A stretch of DNA of 64,000 bases, from contig JADKBV010000004.1 in assembly GCA_016714895.1 (NCBI GenBank), forward strand, positions 124,001-188,000, given 5' to 3'. The position numbers were made by a program, and so were the translations under genes. Positions 34,183-42,095 of this stretch are shown here, piece after piece. The notes beneath the pieces were generated by a model that was not told the origin of the DNA, ran no database searches, and saw only the letters and a list, made by a program, of their open reading frames with translations. Origin of the DNA: Saprospiraceae bacterium. GTDB taxonomy: Bacteria > Bacteroidota > Bacteroidia > Chitinophagales > Saprospiraceae. Within the stretch, counting starts at the first letter, position 1. Each line of letters opens with the position of its first letter.

Positions 34183-34887
34183 TTATAATCTATCACATGC
34201 GGGAGAACACATTTCAGGGTTATAATCTCCTGAACAGTTAATATAGGTAGACGAACAGTCTCCTGTACCCGGTTGCACACCTTGTCCCACTATAAATGCA
34301 TCACCATTCAAATCAAATCTCCAGGTTCCAACCCTAACACAACATGATTCTCCACATTTAGTGTGACCTATAAACCCAATAGATACATTTTCAAATTCAT
34401 CAAGAAATACATCAACGCATAGTGTCTGACAATCAACTTCAATAAATTGAAAACTTTTAGTATTTCCTGAACTAAAATCTCCAGGGTCCAAACCATCGAG
34501 TATTAAGCTTTGAACTTCAAGAGTTATTTCCCTATACCATGAATTATACATGTCACGAGCTTCTTCGAAATCTTCAGCTAACCAAAAAGTTGCTATCGAA
34601 TCTAAAATATCCATACAATCCGGATCACTCATATTGGGTGTAAAGTCAAAATTTCTGACTTCAAATCCCTCGTCACATTGTCTTTTTTCATATGTTACAT
34701 ATACCTGACAATCTCTTATTCCCAAAGTATCCGTAATTGTGTCCCATTTTATTGGTGGTACTTCATCACAAAGATAAAACTCGCATGAACCTAATTCTCT
34801 GTTCTCCGCATACACCTCCTCGACTGTCGGGCCACTCAAATCATTTTTATCGGCACAGGCATATAAAAACAGCATCATCATGGCCAT
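34183..34887 (-). CDS. Cys-rich lipoprotein, candidate phase-variable gene
   Basis: The frame from ATG 34887 gives 234 residues with about 20 cysteines and a lipobox (FLYAC). I recognise no family. The nominal start gives a signal peptide lacking a basic n-region (MAMMMLFLYAC), yet the same frame stays open upstream and encodes KQLPKHLKIG just before it, as if the true start lay further up. An ATG at 34982 exists but is out of frame: between it and the gene lie eight GAATT units. Losing one unit (or gaining two) would join the ATG to this frame and restore a full lipoprotein signal peptide. In the sequenced state expression would be off, or low from 34887. The protein would be anchored in a membrane or on the surface. 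Confidence 0.75.
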   Translation of the reverse strand: MAMMMLFLYACADKNDLSGPTVEEVYAENRELGSCEFYLCDEVPPIKWDTITDTLGIRDCQVYVTYEKRQCDEGFEVRNFDFTPNMSDPDCMDILDSIATFWLAEDFEEARDMYNSWYREITLEVQSLILDGLDPGDFSSGNTKSFQFIEVDCQTLCVDVFLDEFENVSIGFIGHTKCGESCCVRVGTWRFDLNGDAFIVGQGVQPGTGDCSSTYINCSGDYNPEMCSPACDRL

Positions 34888-34927
34888 ACCGATTTTCAGA
34901 TGTTTTGGTAATTGTTTAATCCAATTA

Positions 34928-34967
34928 GAATTGAATTGAATTGAATTGAATTGAATTGAATTGAATT
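34928..34967 (-). repeat. Pentanucleotide microsatellite, eight GAATT units
   Basis: Eight perfect GAATT copies (AATTC on the coding strand) lie between the possible start ATG 34982 and the lipoprotein frame. Because 5 is not a multiple of 3, each change of one unit moves the reading frame, the standard layout of contingency loci. Confidence 0.95.
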
Positions 34968-35180
34968 GATAAAATTTTTCATGATAAAATTTTTTAAGGT
35001 TAAATAATTTTTCAAAAATAAAACAATCTTTTTAAAAAAACAAGGACATTAACAAAAAAAGATTCGTTTTTTTACAAAATCAGGTATTTATACGTGGTCA
35101 AAACAAGGGATTTCCCTGAATTATATTGCCGGAAAAATGTTTCCCGAATTCAGATTTTCGACTGACCTTATTTCACAAAA

Positions 35181-35226
35181 ACAAAAAACCCAAACGATTT
35201 TCACCGTTTGGGTTCCGAATATTTTT
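35181..35226 (-). terminator. Terminator, copy 2 of a repeated sequence
   Basis: This has the same 10-bp stem, loop and flanks as 32381-32426 (AACCCAAACG/CGTTTGGGTT), 18 bp after the stop of the giant gene at 35244. On the minus strand it is followed by TTTTTTGTTTTTG. The gap 34983-35180 holds nothing else that I recognise apart from a short palindrome AGGGATTTCCCT. Confidence 0.85.
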
Positions 35227-35243
35227 AAATCCTATTTACACTA

Positions 35244-38200
35244 TTATTTGCTCAAATTAATCATTTTTTTAGTGGCTTTATAGCCGTCACTTTCTAATTC
35301 GTAGAAAATAACTCCTTCTGTAAGGTTGTCATCTCCGTCTATAAGGACTTCGTTATAACCTAAAGGATATTGATTGATGATTTTTTTGATCACCTTACCG
35401 GTTACATCGTACAATGTAAGCGTTGCAGTACCGGCTTTGGCAAGATTAAAGCTGATGACGGTATTGTCTGCAAACGGGTTAGGATTGTTTTGATACAAAT
35501 CAAAGGTAACCTGGTTAGTAGCAGTGCCTGATCTGAATTCCAATTCAACATTCATAACATCAAGTGTGTGTGTGTAAGATTCGGCTGATGTTATGTCTGA
35601 ACCGATGTTCAGTGTTCTTGAAATTGTATTGTTCGTTGTTGCTGTGAATTCGATGGTAAATAATACCTCATTTTTGCTGAATGTCGCTGCTTCGTCGTGG
35701 TTCCAGCTCATAGAAACCATTCCTGTGGCGGCTAATCTTGTATTATAATTACCTTCGTTGATTTTGACGGCTCCTGCATGAATTTTTTCAAATTGTACTG
35801 CTTTTGCATCAAAAGTAAGGGTAAACTGAGATCCGAAGATTTCGTTGTAATTGTCTGCAGTGACTTCTACAAAAACCTTTTCGTTGGCTTTGTAAGTGTC
35901 TTCCTGAGCAACCAGTTTCAACGCTTTAGCACTTCTTGATCCGACATTTTCAGATTTGGCATTAACTACCGCATCATTGTTGACGTCTCCGATTTTTACC
36001 GCTACAAAATCTTTATCGAATACATTACCTGTATAATTATTTACCATAACATATTCGTTGTAAGGCCAAGGGTGTGTGATATCAGCAAAAGTGTATGCTC
36101 TATCTACGAATCTCCATGACTTGTTGCTTGGCAATTCATCGTATACACCGAGGATCAGTTTTCTCAATTCGACAAGGTCAAGAGAGTTGACTTTTTTGTC
36201 GTTGTTGATATCAGCTGCGATCACTTTGTAAGCTGATCCCAATGGGTTGATGCTCAGGATATGTCTTTGAATCAATACCAGGTCAAGGGTAGAAACACCG
36301 TTTGAATAGTCGGTATTTTTCTCAGAAACGATTTTGTAAGAATAAGATTCCGGCATGCTGTTGAAAGAAAACTCACCGTTTTCATCCGTTTTGAATGCTT
36401 TGGTCTCATTGGTAGCCATGTTTTCGATGATTACATAAGTCTCAGGCACCATTTCATTGGATTCTGTTCCTACATTACCCACAATTCTGGAGAAGTTGAT
36501 ACAAGCAGGCGGATTGGCCTGAACCTGTAATCTTACTGTACAGAAATCCTGATTTCCTGCTGCATCCGTCACACAAACATCCAGTGTATTCAATCCTACG
36601 TTGTCGCAAGTGAATAATTTACCTGAAGTTCTGGTGTCATGCAACCAATATTGTGCATTTCCTGCAAGGTATTCAGCTTCTGTAGCCAACACACCATTTC
36701 CTTTGAAGTAGTGGTTTTGACCGGCTTGTACTCTACCCGGATTTGGTTTTTCACAATTGAATGTGAAGTACAAATCTCCCGGACAGTTGTCAGTGGCTCC
36801 CAGATCGTAATCTACAGCCCAGATTTCAACTGTACCAGATGAAGGCATGATCACGGTGGTGATATCAGAGATACAATAAGGTGTTGGTTTTTTACAATCC
36901 TGAACGGTAAACAAATATGTTACCACATCCTGATTTCCGCAAAGGTCTTCTACGGTCCATCTGATTCTGTGGGTACCTACAGGATATACTCTTGTAGCGT
37001 CGTTTGTATTTCCGGTGATGGTATAGTTAGGTCCGTCAAAAGGAGCAACTTCCCATTTCCACTTCAACTGGCTTGCAGGTGTACAAGGGTCTGTAGCTGA
37101 ATTTGTCAAAACAAATCTCAGGTCACAAGTTTGTCCTTCACCGCAACCGGTAACGTCTGTTCTGTTGGCAATCACAGGATTATCAAGATTATTAACTTTG
37201 ATTACCTGAGTATACGTCCATGTATTGACACCAATAGTCGGTACTGATGGATACAATGCACCGCTGGCATTTCTGTTTGGTGCAAACTTACACCAGTCAA
37301 TCACGGTCCATCTTCTCAAAATTTTGTAACAAACATCTTCGACAAACTGGAATACCTGATCTTCATATGCGTAAGCAACCTGGCTACAACCTGCCTGAGA
37401 TACGATGATAGGAACACCAGTTTTGCTTGGGTCAGTGTCTACATTCAAACAACCTGTCAGGGTGGTATTAGCCGGCCATTGGTTGGTTGTTGGTCCTGTA
37501 TAAGGGAAGTTGTTTACTACGGTAATCGTTTGAGAACAAGTAGCTGAACGTCCACCTGCATCTGTTGCTCTCCAGGTTCTTGTTCTTGAGCCTGTACCGC
37601 AAGTGCTTATCTCACCTGTTGTAGATACAACTGTTATGGTTGGAGTTCCGCAATTATCTGTTGCTGTCGGAGCGTCAAATTCCAATGGTTGGTTACATTC
37701 GATGGTTTTTGGTCCCGAACAGAAGATAGAAGGATCGATTTTGTCATTTACTTCTACGAATACCATACAAGTATTGACATTATTGGAAGCATCTCTTACT
37801 TCAAGTTCTACCATCAACTCTCTTCCAACATCTGCACAACATACGTCTACAAATGGTCCGAAGCTATGTGTATTAGGTCCTCCGGGGATGTTACATCTTT
37901 GCGGAGTGGTCATTCTTCTGACTCTGAACGTAACGTTACTGCAATTGTCATGTGATCCATCATCAAATGTTTCAGCAAAAACCCTTGCAAAACCATTATT
38001 TTGGTTAGAAAGTGTCACAACAGTTGTTCTGTCACAAACCGGTGTTGGCGGAATTCTATCCTGAACAAATATTTCTGTCAGTGCTGTGGCAGAATTACCG
38101 CAAGCATCTGTAACAGTATATCTGATCCATGCACAACCCTGAGGCAAACCAATAATCTGGTATCCGGTTGTTGCATTACCAATTACCTTAGTAACGCCAT

Positions 38201-39401
38201 TATCAGTGATATAAACCCCGTTTAATGGTGGTATTTCTGTGCCGTTATTCAAAAGGAAAGCTACTGTATATGTCCACTCATTACATTCTCTGGAAGGAAC
38301 AGTTGATGTAGGTCTTACTACATTCCAGGTACCTAAACACGTGTAAGGATCTACTTCTACCAAAGAAGATACATTACCTAAACAATTGGTAATCGTCATA
38401 TCCGGTGGAATCGTAGGAACAATCGTAACTGCTGGTGGTCTTTTGTCTACAATTTTGATGATTTGGTAAGATTGTTCTAATCTTCCTGTACACCAATCAA
38501 GAACTGACCAATGTCTGAGTACTTTAAAACTACCTGTACAAATTTCTACTCTTTGGTCCTGGTACGTTGCGTTGATTTCGCAAACGGTGTTATTAGGCCA
38601 AATAGGAACTCCGCCAAGGGTTGGTGCGCCGGATTCAGAAGGTTGAGGATAAAAATCTCTTCCTGCTGTGCCGTTTTCGCGAACAACATCCCATACCGGA
38701 ACATTATCACAATTTAAGGCAGGATCTTGTACGTCATCTCTGTTTCTAGGAAACTGGAATACCGGAGCATCCAAAGTTGCTCTGGTGTAATAAATGTTGC
38801 GTACACAAGGAACGGCTTCGTTACCGCTATCATCAACCGCATTATAAATAATGGTTCTGATAGCGCTGTAAGCACCTGTACAGGTCAATTTTACCAGATT
38901 ATTGCTTTCTACAGTCACAGGGACTGACTGATCACAATTGTCTGTTGCAGTCGGTGTAATCAACGCTGCCTGATCATAACAGTTTATGGTCAGATCTGCA
39001 GGGCAAGCGATTACCGGTTTGCTTTTGTCCTGAATGAGGATTTTCCCCCAACAATGATTGTTGCCCAACCATACCTTTACATCACGGGTTTGGTTGAGGT
39101 GATTTCGGTTGACAATATTAGCAGGTGACAAAGGCTGGCCGTTAGCGCCGATAACCTGTACCGAATACTGACTGTAACTACAACCAGCAGGTAAAACACC
39201 TTCCAACATCATCGCCGGAGTAATTTCTACCACACAATCTTCATCCATGGATACCTGAACGAGATTGTTACACGCTAAAGGGCACTGTACCTGCGCGGAA
39301 ACGCTAAACTGTGCCACTACCAGCAGTGCAGGTAGAATACTCATTCTGATAACCATACCAAAACGAGCAAATGTGTTTAGTGTAAATTTCTCCAACTTCA
39401 T
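35244..39401 (-). CDS. Second giant HYR/dockerin-like surface protein, T9SS type A tail
   Basis: This 1385-residue protein is a paralogue of 25522-29910. The export segment is preceded by a basic stretch (about 1-37, ending VSAQ). Cys-containing Ig/HYR-like modules follow, with recurrent TVTDACGNSA, CxGTGSRTRTWRATDAGGRSATC and DNCGTPTI elements. A carboxypeptidase-regulatory-like strand module (VGNVGTESNEMVPETYVIIENM) comes next. The dockerin-like segment reads ISTLDLVLIQRHIL-like (here VSTLDLVLIQRHIL) and AADINNDKKVNSLDLVELRKLILG. A cohesin-like region precedes the type A sorting domain (NNPNPFADNTVISFNLAKAG..). Function is probably surface structure or adhesion. The orphan regulator 39554-40225 lies just upstream on the same strand. 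Confidence 0.88.
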   Translation of the reverse strand: MKLEKFTLNTFARFGMVIRMSILPALLVVAQFSVSAQVQCPLACNNLVQVSMDEDCVVEITPAMMLEGVLPAGCSYSQYSVQVIGANGQPLSPANIVNRNHLNQTRDVKVWLGNNHCWGKILIQDKSKPVIACPADLTINCYDQAALITPTATDNCDQSVPVTVESNNLVKLTCTGAYSAIRTIIYNAVDDSGNEAVPCVRNIYYTRATLDAPVFQFPRNRDDVQDPALNCDNVPVWDVVRENGTAGRDFYPQPSESGAPTLGGVPIWPNNTVCEINATYQDQRVEICTGSFKVLRHWSVLDWCTGRLEQSYQIIKIVDKRPPAVTIVPTIPPDMTITNCLGNVSSLVEVDPYTCLGTWNVVRPTSTVPSRECNEWTYTVAFLLNNGTEIPPLNGVYITDNGVTKVIGNATTGYQIIGLPQGCAWIRYTVTDACGNSATALTEIFVQDRIPPTPVCDRTTVVTLSNQNNGFARVFAETFDDGSHDNCSNVTFRVRRMTTPQRCNIPGGPNTHSFGPFVDVCCADVGRELMVELEVRDASNNVNTCMVFVEVNDKIDPSIFCSGPKTIECNQPLEFDAPTATDNCGTPTITVVSTTGEISTCGTGSRTRTWRATDAGGRSATCSQTITVVNNFPYTGPTTNQWPANTTLTGCLNVDTDPSKTGVPIIVSQAGCSQVAYAYEDQVFQFVEDVCYKILRRWTVIDWCKFAPNRNASGALYPSVPTIGVNTWTYTQVIKVNNLDNPVIANRTDVTGCGEGQTCDLRFVLTNSATDPCTPASQLKWKWEVAPFDGPNYTITGNTNDATRVYPVGTHRIRWTVEDLCGNQDVVTYLFTVQDCKKPTPYCISDITTVIMPSSGTVEIWAVDYDLGATDNCPGDLYFTFNCEKPNPGRVQAGQNHYFKGNGVLATEAEYLAGNAQYWLHDTRTSGKLFTCDNVGLNTLDVCVTDAAGNQDFCTVRLQVQANPPACINFSRIVGNVGTESNEMVPETYVIIENMATNETKAFKTDENGEFSFNSMPESYSYKIVSEKNTDYSNGVSTLDLVLIQRHILSINPLGSAYKVIAADINNDKKVNSLDLVELRKLILGVYDELPSNKSWRFVDRAYTFADITHPWPYNEYVMVNNYTGNVFDKDFVAVKIGDVNNDAVVNAKSENVGSRSAKALKLVAQEDTYKANEKVFVEVTADNYNEIFGSQFTLTFDAKAVQFEKIHAGAVKINEGNYNTRLAATGMVSMSWNHDEAATFSKNEVLFTIEFTATTNNTISRTLNIGSDITSAESYTHTLDVMNVELEFRSGTATNQVTFDLYQNNPNPFADNTVISFNLAKAGTATLTLYDVTGKVIKKIINQYPLGYNEVLIDGDDNLTEGVIFYELESDGYKATKKMINLSK

Positions 39402-39553
39402 GGGATAATAAAATTTAATTATAAGATTAAAAAAATGATTCCTAAATCATCATCAGATTTCTGAAGATTACCCGTGAAGCAAATTTGTTACTATGTTAAG
39501 TACCGGTAGGGGAATACCGGGTTGGATTACTATCATGATAAGATAAACAAAAA

Positions 39554-40225
39554 CTATACCAATTGATTTTCGAGGGCAAATTTGATCAGGTTTGCTGTTG
39601 TATTTGCGCCTAATTTTCTCATGATACTTTTTCGGTGAGCACTGACCGTTTGATTGCTGATGAACAACTCTTCGGCTATTTCTTTAGTGCTTTTGTCCAT
39701 TACAATGTGTTTCAGCACTTCGGACTCCCGTCTTGACAATTTTTGTTTTAATAAAAATCTATCTTCATAGATTTTGAAAGTTGAAAGAGGGTCTGCATTT
39801 TTTTTCACCGATTTTTTTTCCGGTGAAATTCTAACGCCGTCTCCTATATATGTTTTGTTTTGAAATACATCTTCTATGCATTCAAACAATTCTATGATTT
39901 GGCTTGACTTCAGAATGTAACCGTCCACTCCTTTGAGAAATGCTTCTCTTACGATGGACGATTCACTATATTGGGTCAAAGCAACTATTTTTACTTTTGG
40001 GTTGGTTTTTTTTAATTCCTGAATGGTCACCATTTCTTTCGAATCAAAAATACCTATATCGATAATTAAAATATCAAACTGAAAAGAAATAAACTTTTGT
40101 AAATCTTCTGTTTGATGTGCAATGCCAACAATATTAATCGGAGGCATTTTCATATTATTGATTATAGCCTGCAGACCTTCCGTAAACATGGACTGATGAT
40201 CTGCAATAACAGCTTTTAATGCCAT
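39554..40225 (-). CDS. NarL/FixJ-family response regulator, orphan
   Basis: This 223-residue regulator has a receiver domain with acidic D9, phospho-acceptor D56 (ILIIDIGIF), T84 and K106 (YILKSS). Its LuxR-type HTH (about 155-220) reads KLSRRESEVLKHIVMDKSTKEIAEELFISNQTVSAHRKSIMRKLGA. No kinase gene is adjacent. It precedes the giant surface-protein gene by 152 bp on the same strand and may control it (inference from position only). Confidence 0.93.
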   Translation of the reverse strand: MALKAVIADHQSMFTEGLQAIINNMKMPPINIVGIAHQTEDLQKFISFQFDILIIDIGIFDSKEMVTIQELKKTNPKVKIVALTQYSESSIVREAFLKGVDGYILKSSQIIELFECIEDVFQNKTYIGDGVRISPEKKSVKKNADPLSTFKIYEDRFLLKQKLSRRESEVLKHIVMDKSTKEIAEELFISNQTVSAHRKSIMRKLGANTTANLIKFALENQLV

Positions 40226-40582
40226 AAATTACATACTATGTTATTAATAAAAATTCGTTGCATAATAATCCGGTTATTACAATACAAAAGCAGTGCCAAA
40301 TTTTTACAAGAGCATAAATCGCACTTATTTCGGGTGATTGTCGTAAAACCAGGAAGGGAAATATTTGTATAATAATTTTCTTATATCGGCTTAGACCGCC
40401 GAATAAAATAATGGGGAGCGTTAAACCATTGATTCGGACATGATCAGGATGTAATCAGAATTGAGGCAGTCCAATGGGGTAAAAATGATATTTCTTAGAA
40501 AAAAATAAAGTGAGGATAGAATATTCCTGAAAACCGGACCTAGAACTTTCCAAATGGTCTTGATAATGACATCCTCTCAGGA
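40226..40582. other. 357-bp intergenic stretch, nothing recognised
   Basis: The gap lies between the start of the response-regulator gene and the end of the Rpn-family gene. I found no convincing frame, promoter pair, terminator hairpin or repeat. Confidence 0.5.
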
Positions 40583-41500
40583 TTAAGATTTTAATTTTCT
40601 ATAATTGATAAGAATCTTTTGTACGTCCTCTTCTGTCAGATCCGTGATACCGGCAAGAATTGAAATAGTCAAACCTTTGTCAAAACCTTTAAGAATGACA
40701 CCAATTTTTTCCTCGGTTTTACCTTCAAGTTTTCCTTCGAGTTTTCCTTCTTCTTTAATCCAGGAATATGTTGTCATGAGGTTTTCTTTAATATCTTCAG
40801 GAATGGATTCCAATGCTTTTTCAAATTCCGGCCTCGGAATTTCTGAAACAGACAGTACGTAAACAATTATTTGATTTAAAAAGTTCCTTTGATTATCATT
40901 CACCGGAAACAAACGGAAAATTTTTTCAAGATCTTCCGCAAGTTTTATTACATCAAAAGCATTTTTTTGTGCCATAACTGAAGCTGCCATTAATCTGTCT
41001 CGTATATCACTTATCGCATCATCGGACAAAGATCTGAGGGCTATAAACAAATGAGGGATTTCAGGTATAAAATATTGAAGCTTACTTTTGTTTTTCCTAA
41101 AAGTTTCAAAAAGAGGTTTACATTTCCACTTCTTTTTCCCCTGATAATAAATTACCGGAATGATGACTTTGAGAGGTCTTTTATTTTGAATACATAAATA
41201 CCAATGAGAAAACATGTAATGTCCGATCTGGAATAATACAAACCTGTCAGGAGATGACTTATGCTCAAATAGTAAGACAATATCTGTTTTATTATCATTA
41301 TTTTTTTCAGTGACTTCGAAAACAATATCAGAAAAATATTCCTTCAGATTTCCCTGAATATATGATTCCTGTAATGGTCTTAAAGTTTGTAAGTCTAATT
41401 CTTCCAGGATATTTTTTGGTAAAAATTTTTCAAAAAAGGCAGCAGCTCTTATGGCATCTGAAAAGGCAGCTCTTACAAATTTATCATGTAATTTATGCAT
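40583..41500 (-). CDS. Rpn/YhgA-family PD-(D/E)XK nuclease
   Basis: This 305-residue protein is of the recombination-promoting nuclease / putative transposase family (PF04754-like). It opens with HDKFVRAAFSDAIRAAAFFEKFLP. The nuclease core shows D58 (YFSDIVFEV), then E79-H-K81 (LLFEHKS) and Q91 (FQIGHYM). The C-terminal region has the usual helical EEGKLEGKLEGKTEE repeat, encoded by 12-bp tandem units at 40715-40750. Such enzymes cut DNA and promote RecA-independent exchange; some act in phage defence. No transposon ends or partner genes were seen, so it is a solitary gene next to the ATP synthase genes. Confidence 0.88.
   Translation of the reverse strand: MHKLHDKFVRAAFSDAIRAAAFFEKFLPKNILEELDLQTLRPLQESYIQGNLKEYFSDIVFEVTEKNNDNKTDIVLLFEHKSSPDRFVLFQIGHYMFSHWYLCIQNKRPLKVIIPVIYYQGKKKWKCKPLFETFRKNKSKLQYFIPEIPHLFIALRSLSDDAISDIRDRLMAASVMAQKNAFDVIKLAEDLEKIFRLFPVNDNQRNFLNQIIVYVLSVSEIPRPEFEKALESIPEDIKENLMTTYSWIKEEGKLEGKLEGKTEEKIGVILKGFDKGLTISILAGITDLTEEDVQKILINYRKLKS
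40715..40750 (-). repeat. Three 12-bp tandem units inside the Rpn-family gene
   Basis: On the coding strand GAAGGAAAACTC, GAAGGAAAACTT and GAAGGTAAAACC follow each other, encoding E-G-K-L/T units. The length is a multiple of three, so copy changes alter protein length but not frame. Confidence 0.8.
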
Positions 41501-41807
41501 AGTAAGTATTTTTCAGGGCAAACATAAAAGAATCTTTCTTATATTTTCAATCAAAAAACTTCTTTAACTTTTTTATAAGAATGATCATTAAAAAGGTAAA
41601 AGCTGAAAATCTTATGTTTTTATGGGTGCGATTTCAGGATCATTATTGCAATAACTACATTAAGTGTTCTGTGATACCCAAAAAAACCGTTAATGTATAT
41701 GATGGTATTATTGTAGTTTATGCTACAGCAGCAATCGTACATAATTGCATAAAAAAAGCCTTTGACTATGTTTAGTCAAAGGCTTTTGAAATAGTAGGAA
41801 GCTATTT
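41501..41807. other. 307-bp intergenic stretch with the atpC terminator
   Basis: The right end holds the strong hairpin at 41751-41787. The rest contains only a 64-codon frame on the plus strand (41581-41775) that runs into the terminator stem and has no family resemblance; I do not accept it as a gene. Confidence 0.6.
41751..41787 (-). terminator. Terminator of atpDC
   Basis: AAAAGCCTTTGACTA (41754-41768) and TAGTCAAAGGCTTTT (41773-41787) form a perfect 15-bp stem with a 4-nt loop. On the minus strand the stem ends in a T7 run. It lies 20 bp after the atpC stop. Confidence 0.95.
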
Positions 41808-42062
41808 TTAAGATTCTTCAGTAACTCCCTGTACTAAGAGAGAAACCTCATTTTTTAATACTTCAATAAATCCTTTTTTGATTTCAAAGGACTTTTTATC
41901 TCCTCCTTCCAACACCAATCGCACCCTACCCTTTGACAGCGCAGAAACAATAGGAGCGTGGTTATTCAGAATTTCAAATTTTCCGGAAATACCCGGCACT
42001 TGTACCGATGTTACTTTCCCGTTGAATATTTCCTTTTCCGGAGTGAGAACGATGAGATTCAT
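41808..42062 (-). CDS. atpC: ATP synthase F1 epsilon subunit
   Basis: This 84-residue protein consists only of the N-terminal beta-sandwich of epsilon (LTPEKEIFNGKVTSVQVPGISGKFEILNNHAPIVSALSKG), as in other Bacteroidota, and lacks the C-terminal helical hairpin that inhibits ATP hydrolysis in longer homologues. It is part of the central stalk of F1 at the cytoplasmic membrane. It starts 34 bp after atpD and shares its transcript. Confidence 0.95.
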   Translation of the reverse strand: MNLIVLTPEKEIFNGKVTSVQVPGISGKFEILNNHAPIVSALSKGRVRLVLEGGDKKSFEIKKGFIEVLKNEVSLLVQGVTEES

Positions 42063-42095
42063 TGTATATGATTTTGATCCAAAAGAAAATTTCTA

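Noticed and set aside
34928..34967. GAATT array as a CRISPR or origin-type repeat
   Set aside because: Units are directly adjacent without spacers and only 5 bp long; it is a microsatellite.
37603..38064. 153-codon plus-strand frame across the second giant gene
   Set aside because: It is an antisense shadow of the HYR-like repeats.
41581..41775. 64-codon plus-strand frame beside atpC
   Set aside because: It runs into the atpDC terminator stem, has no recognisable family, promoter or export signal, and looks like random AT-rich coding potential.
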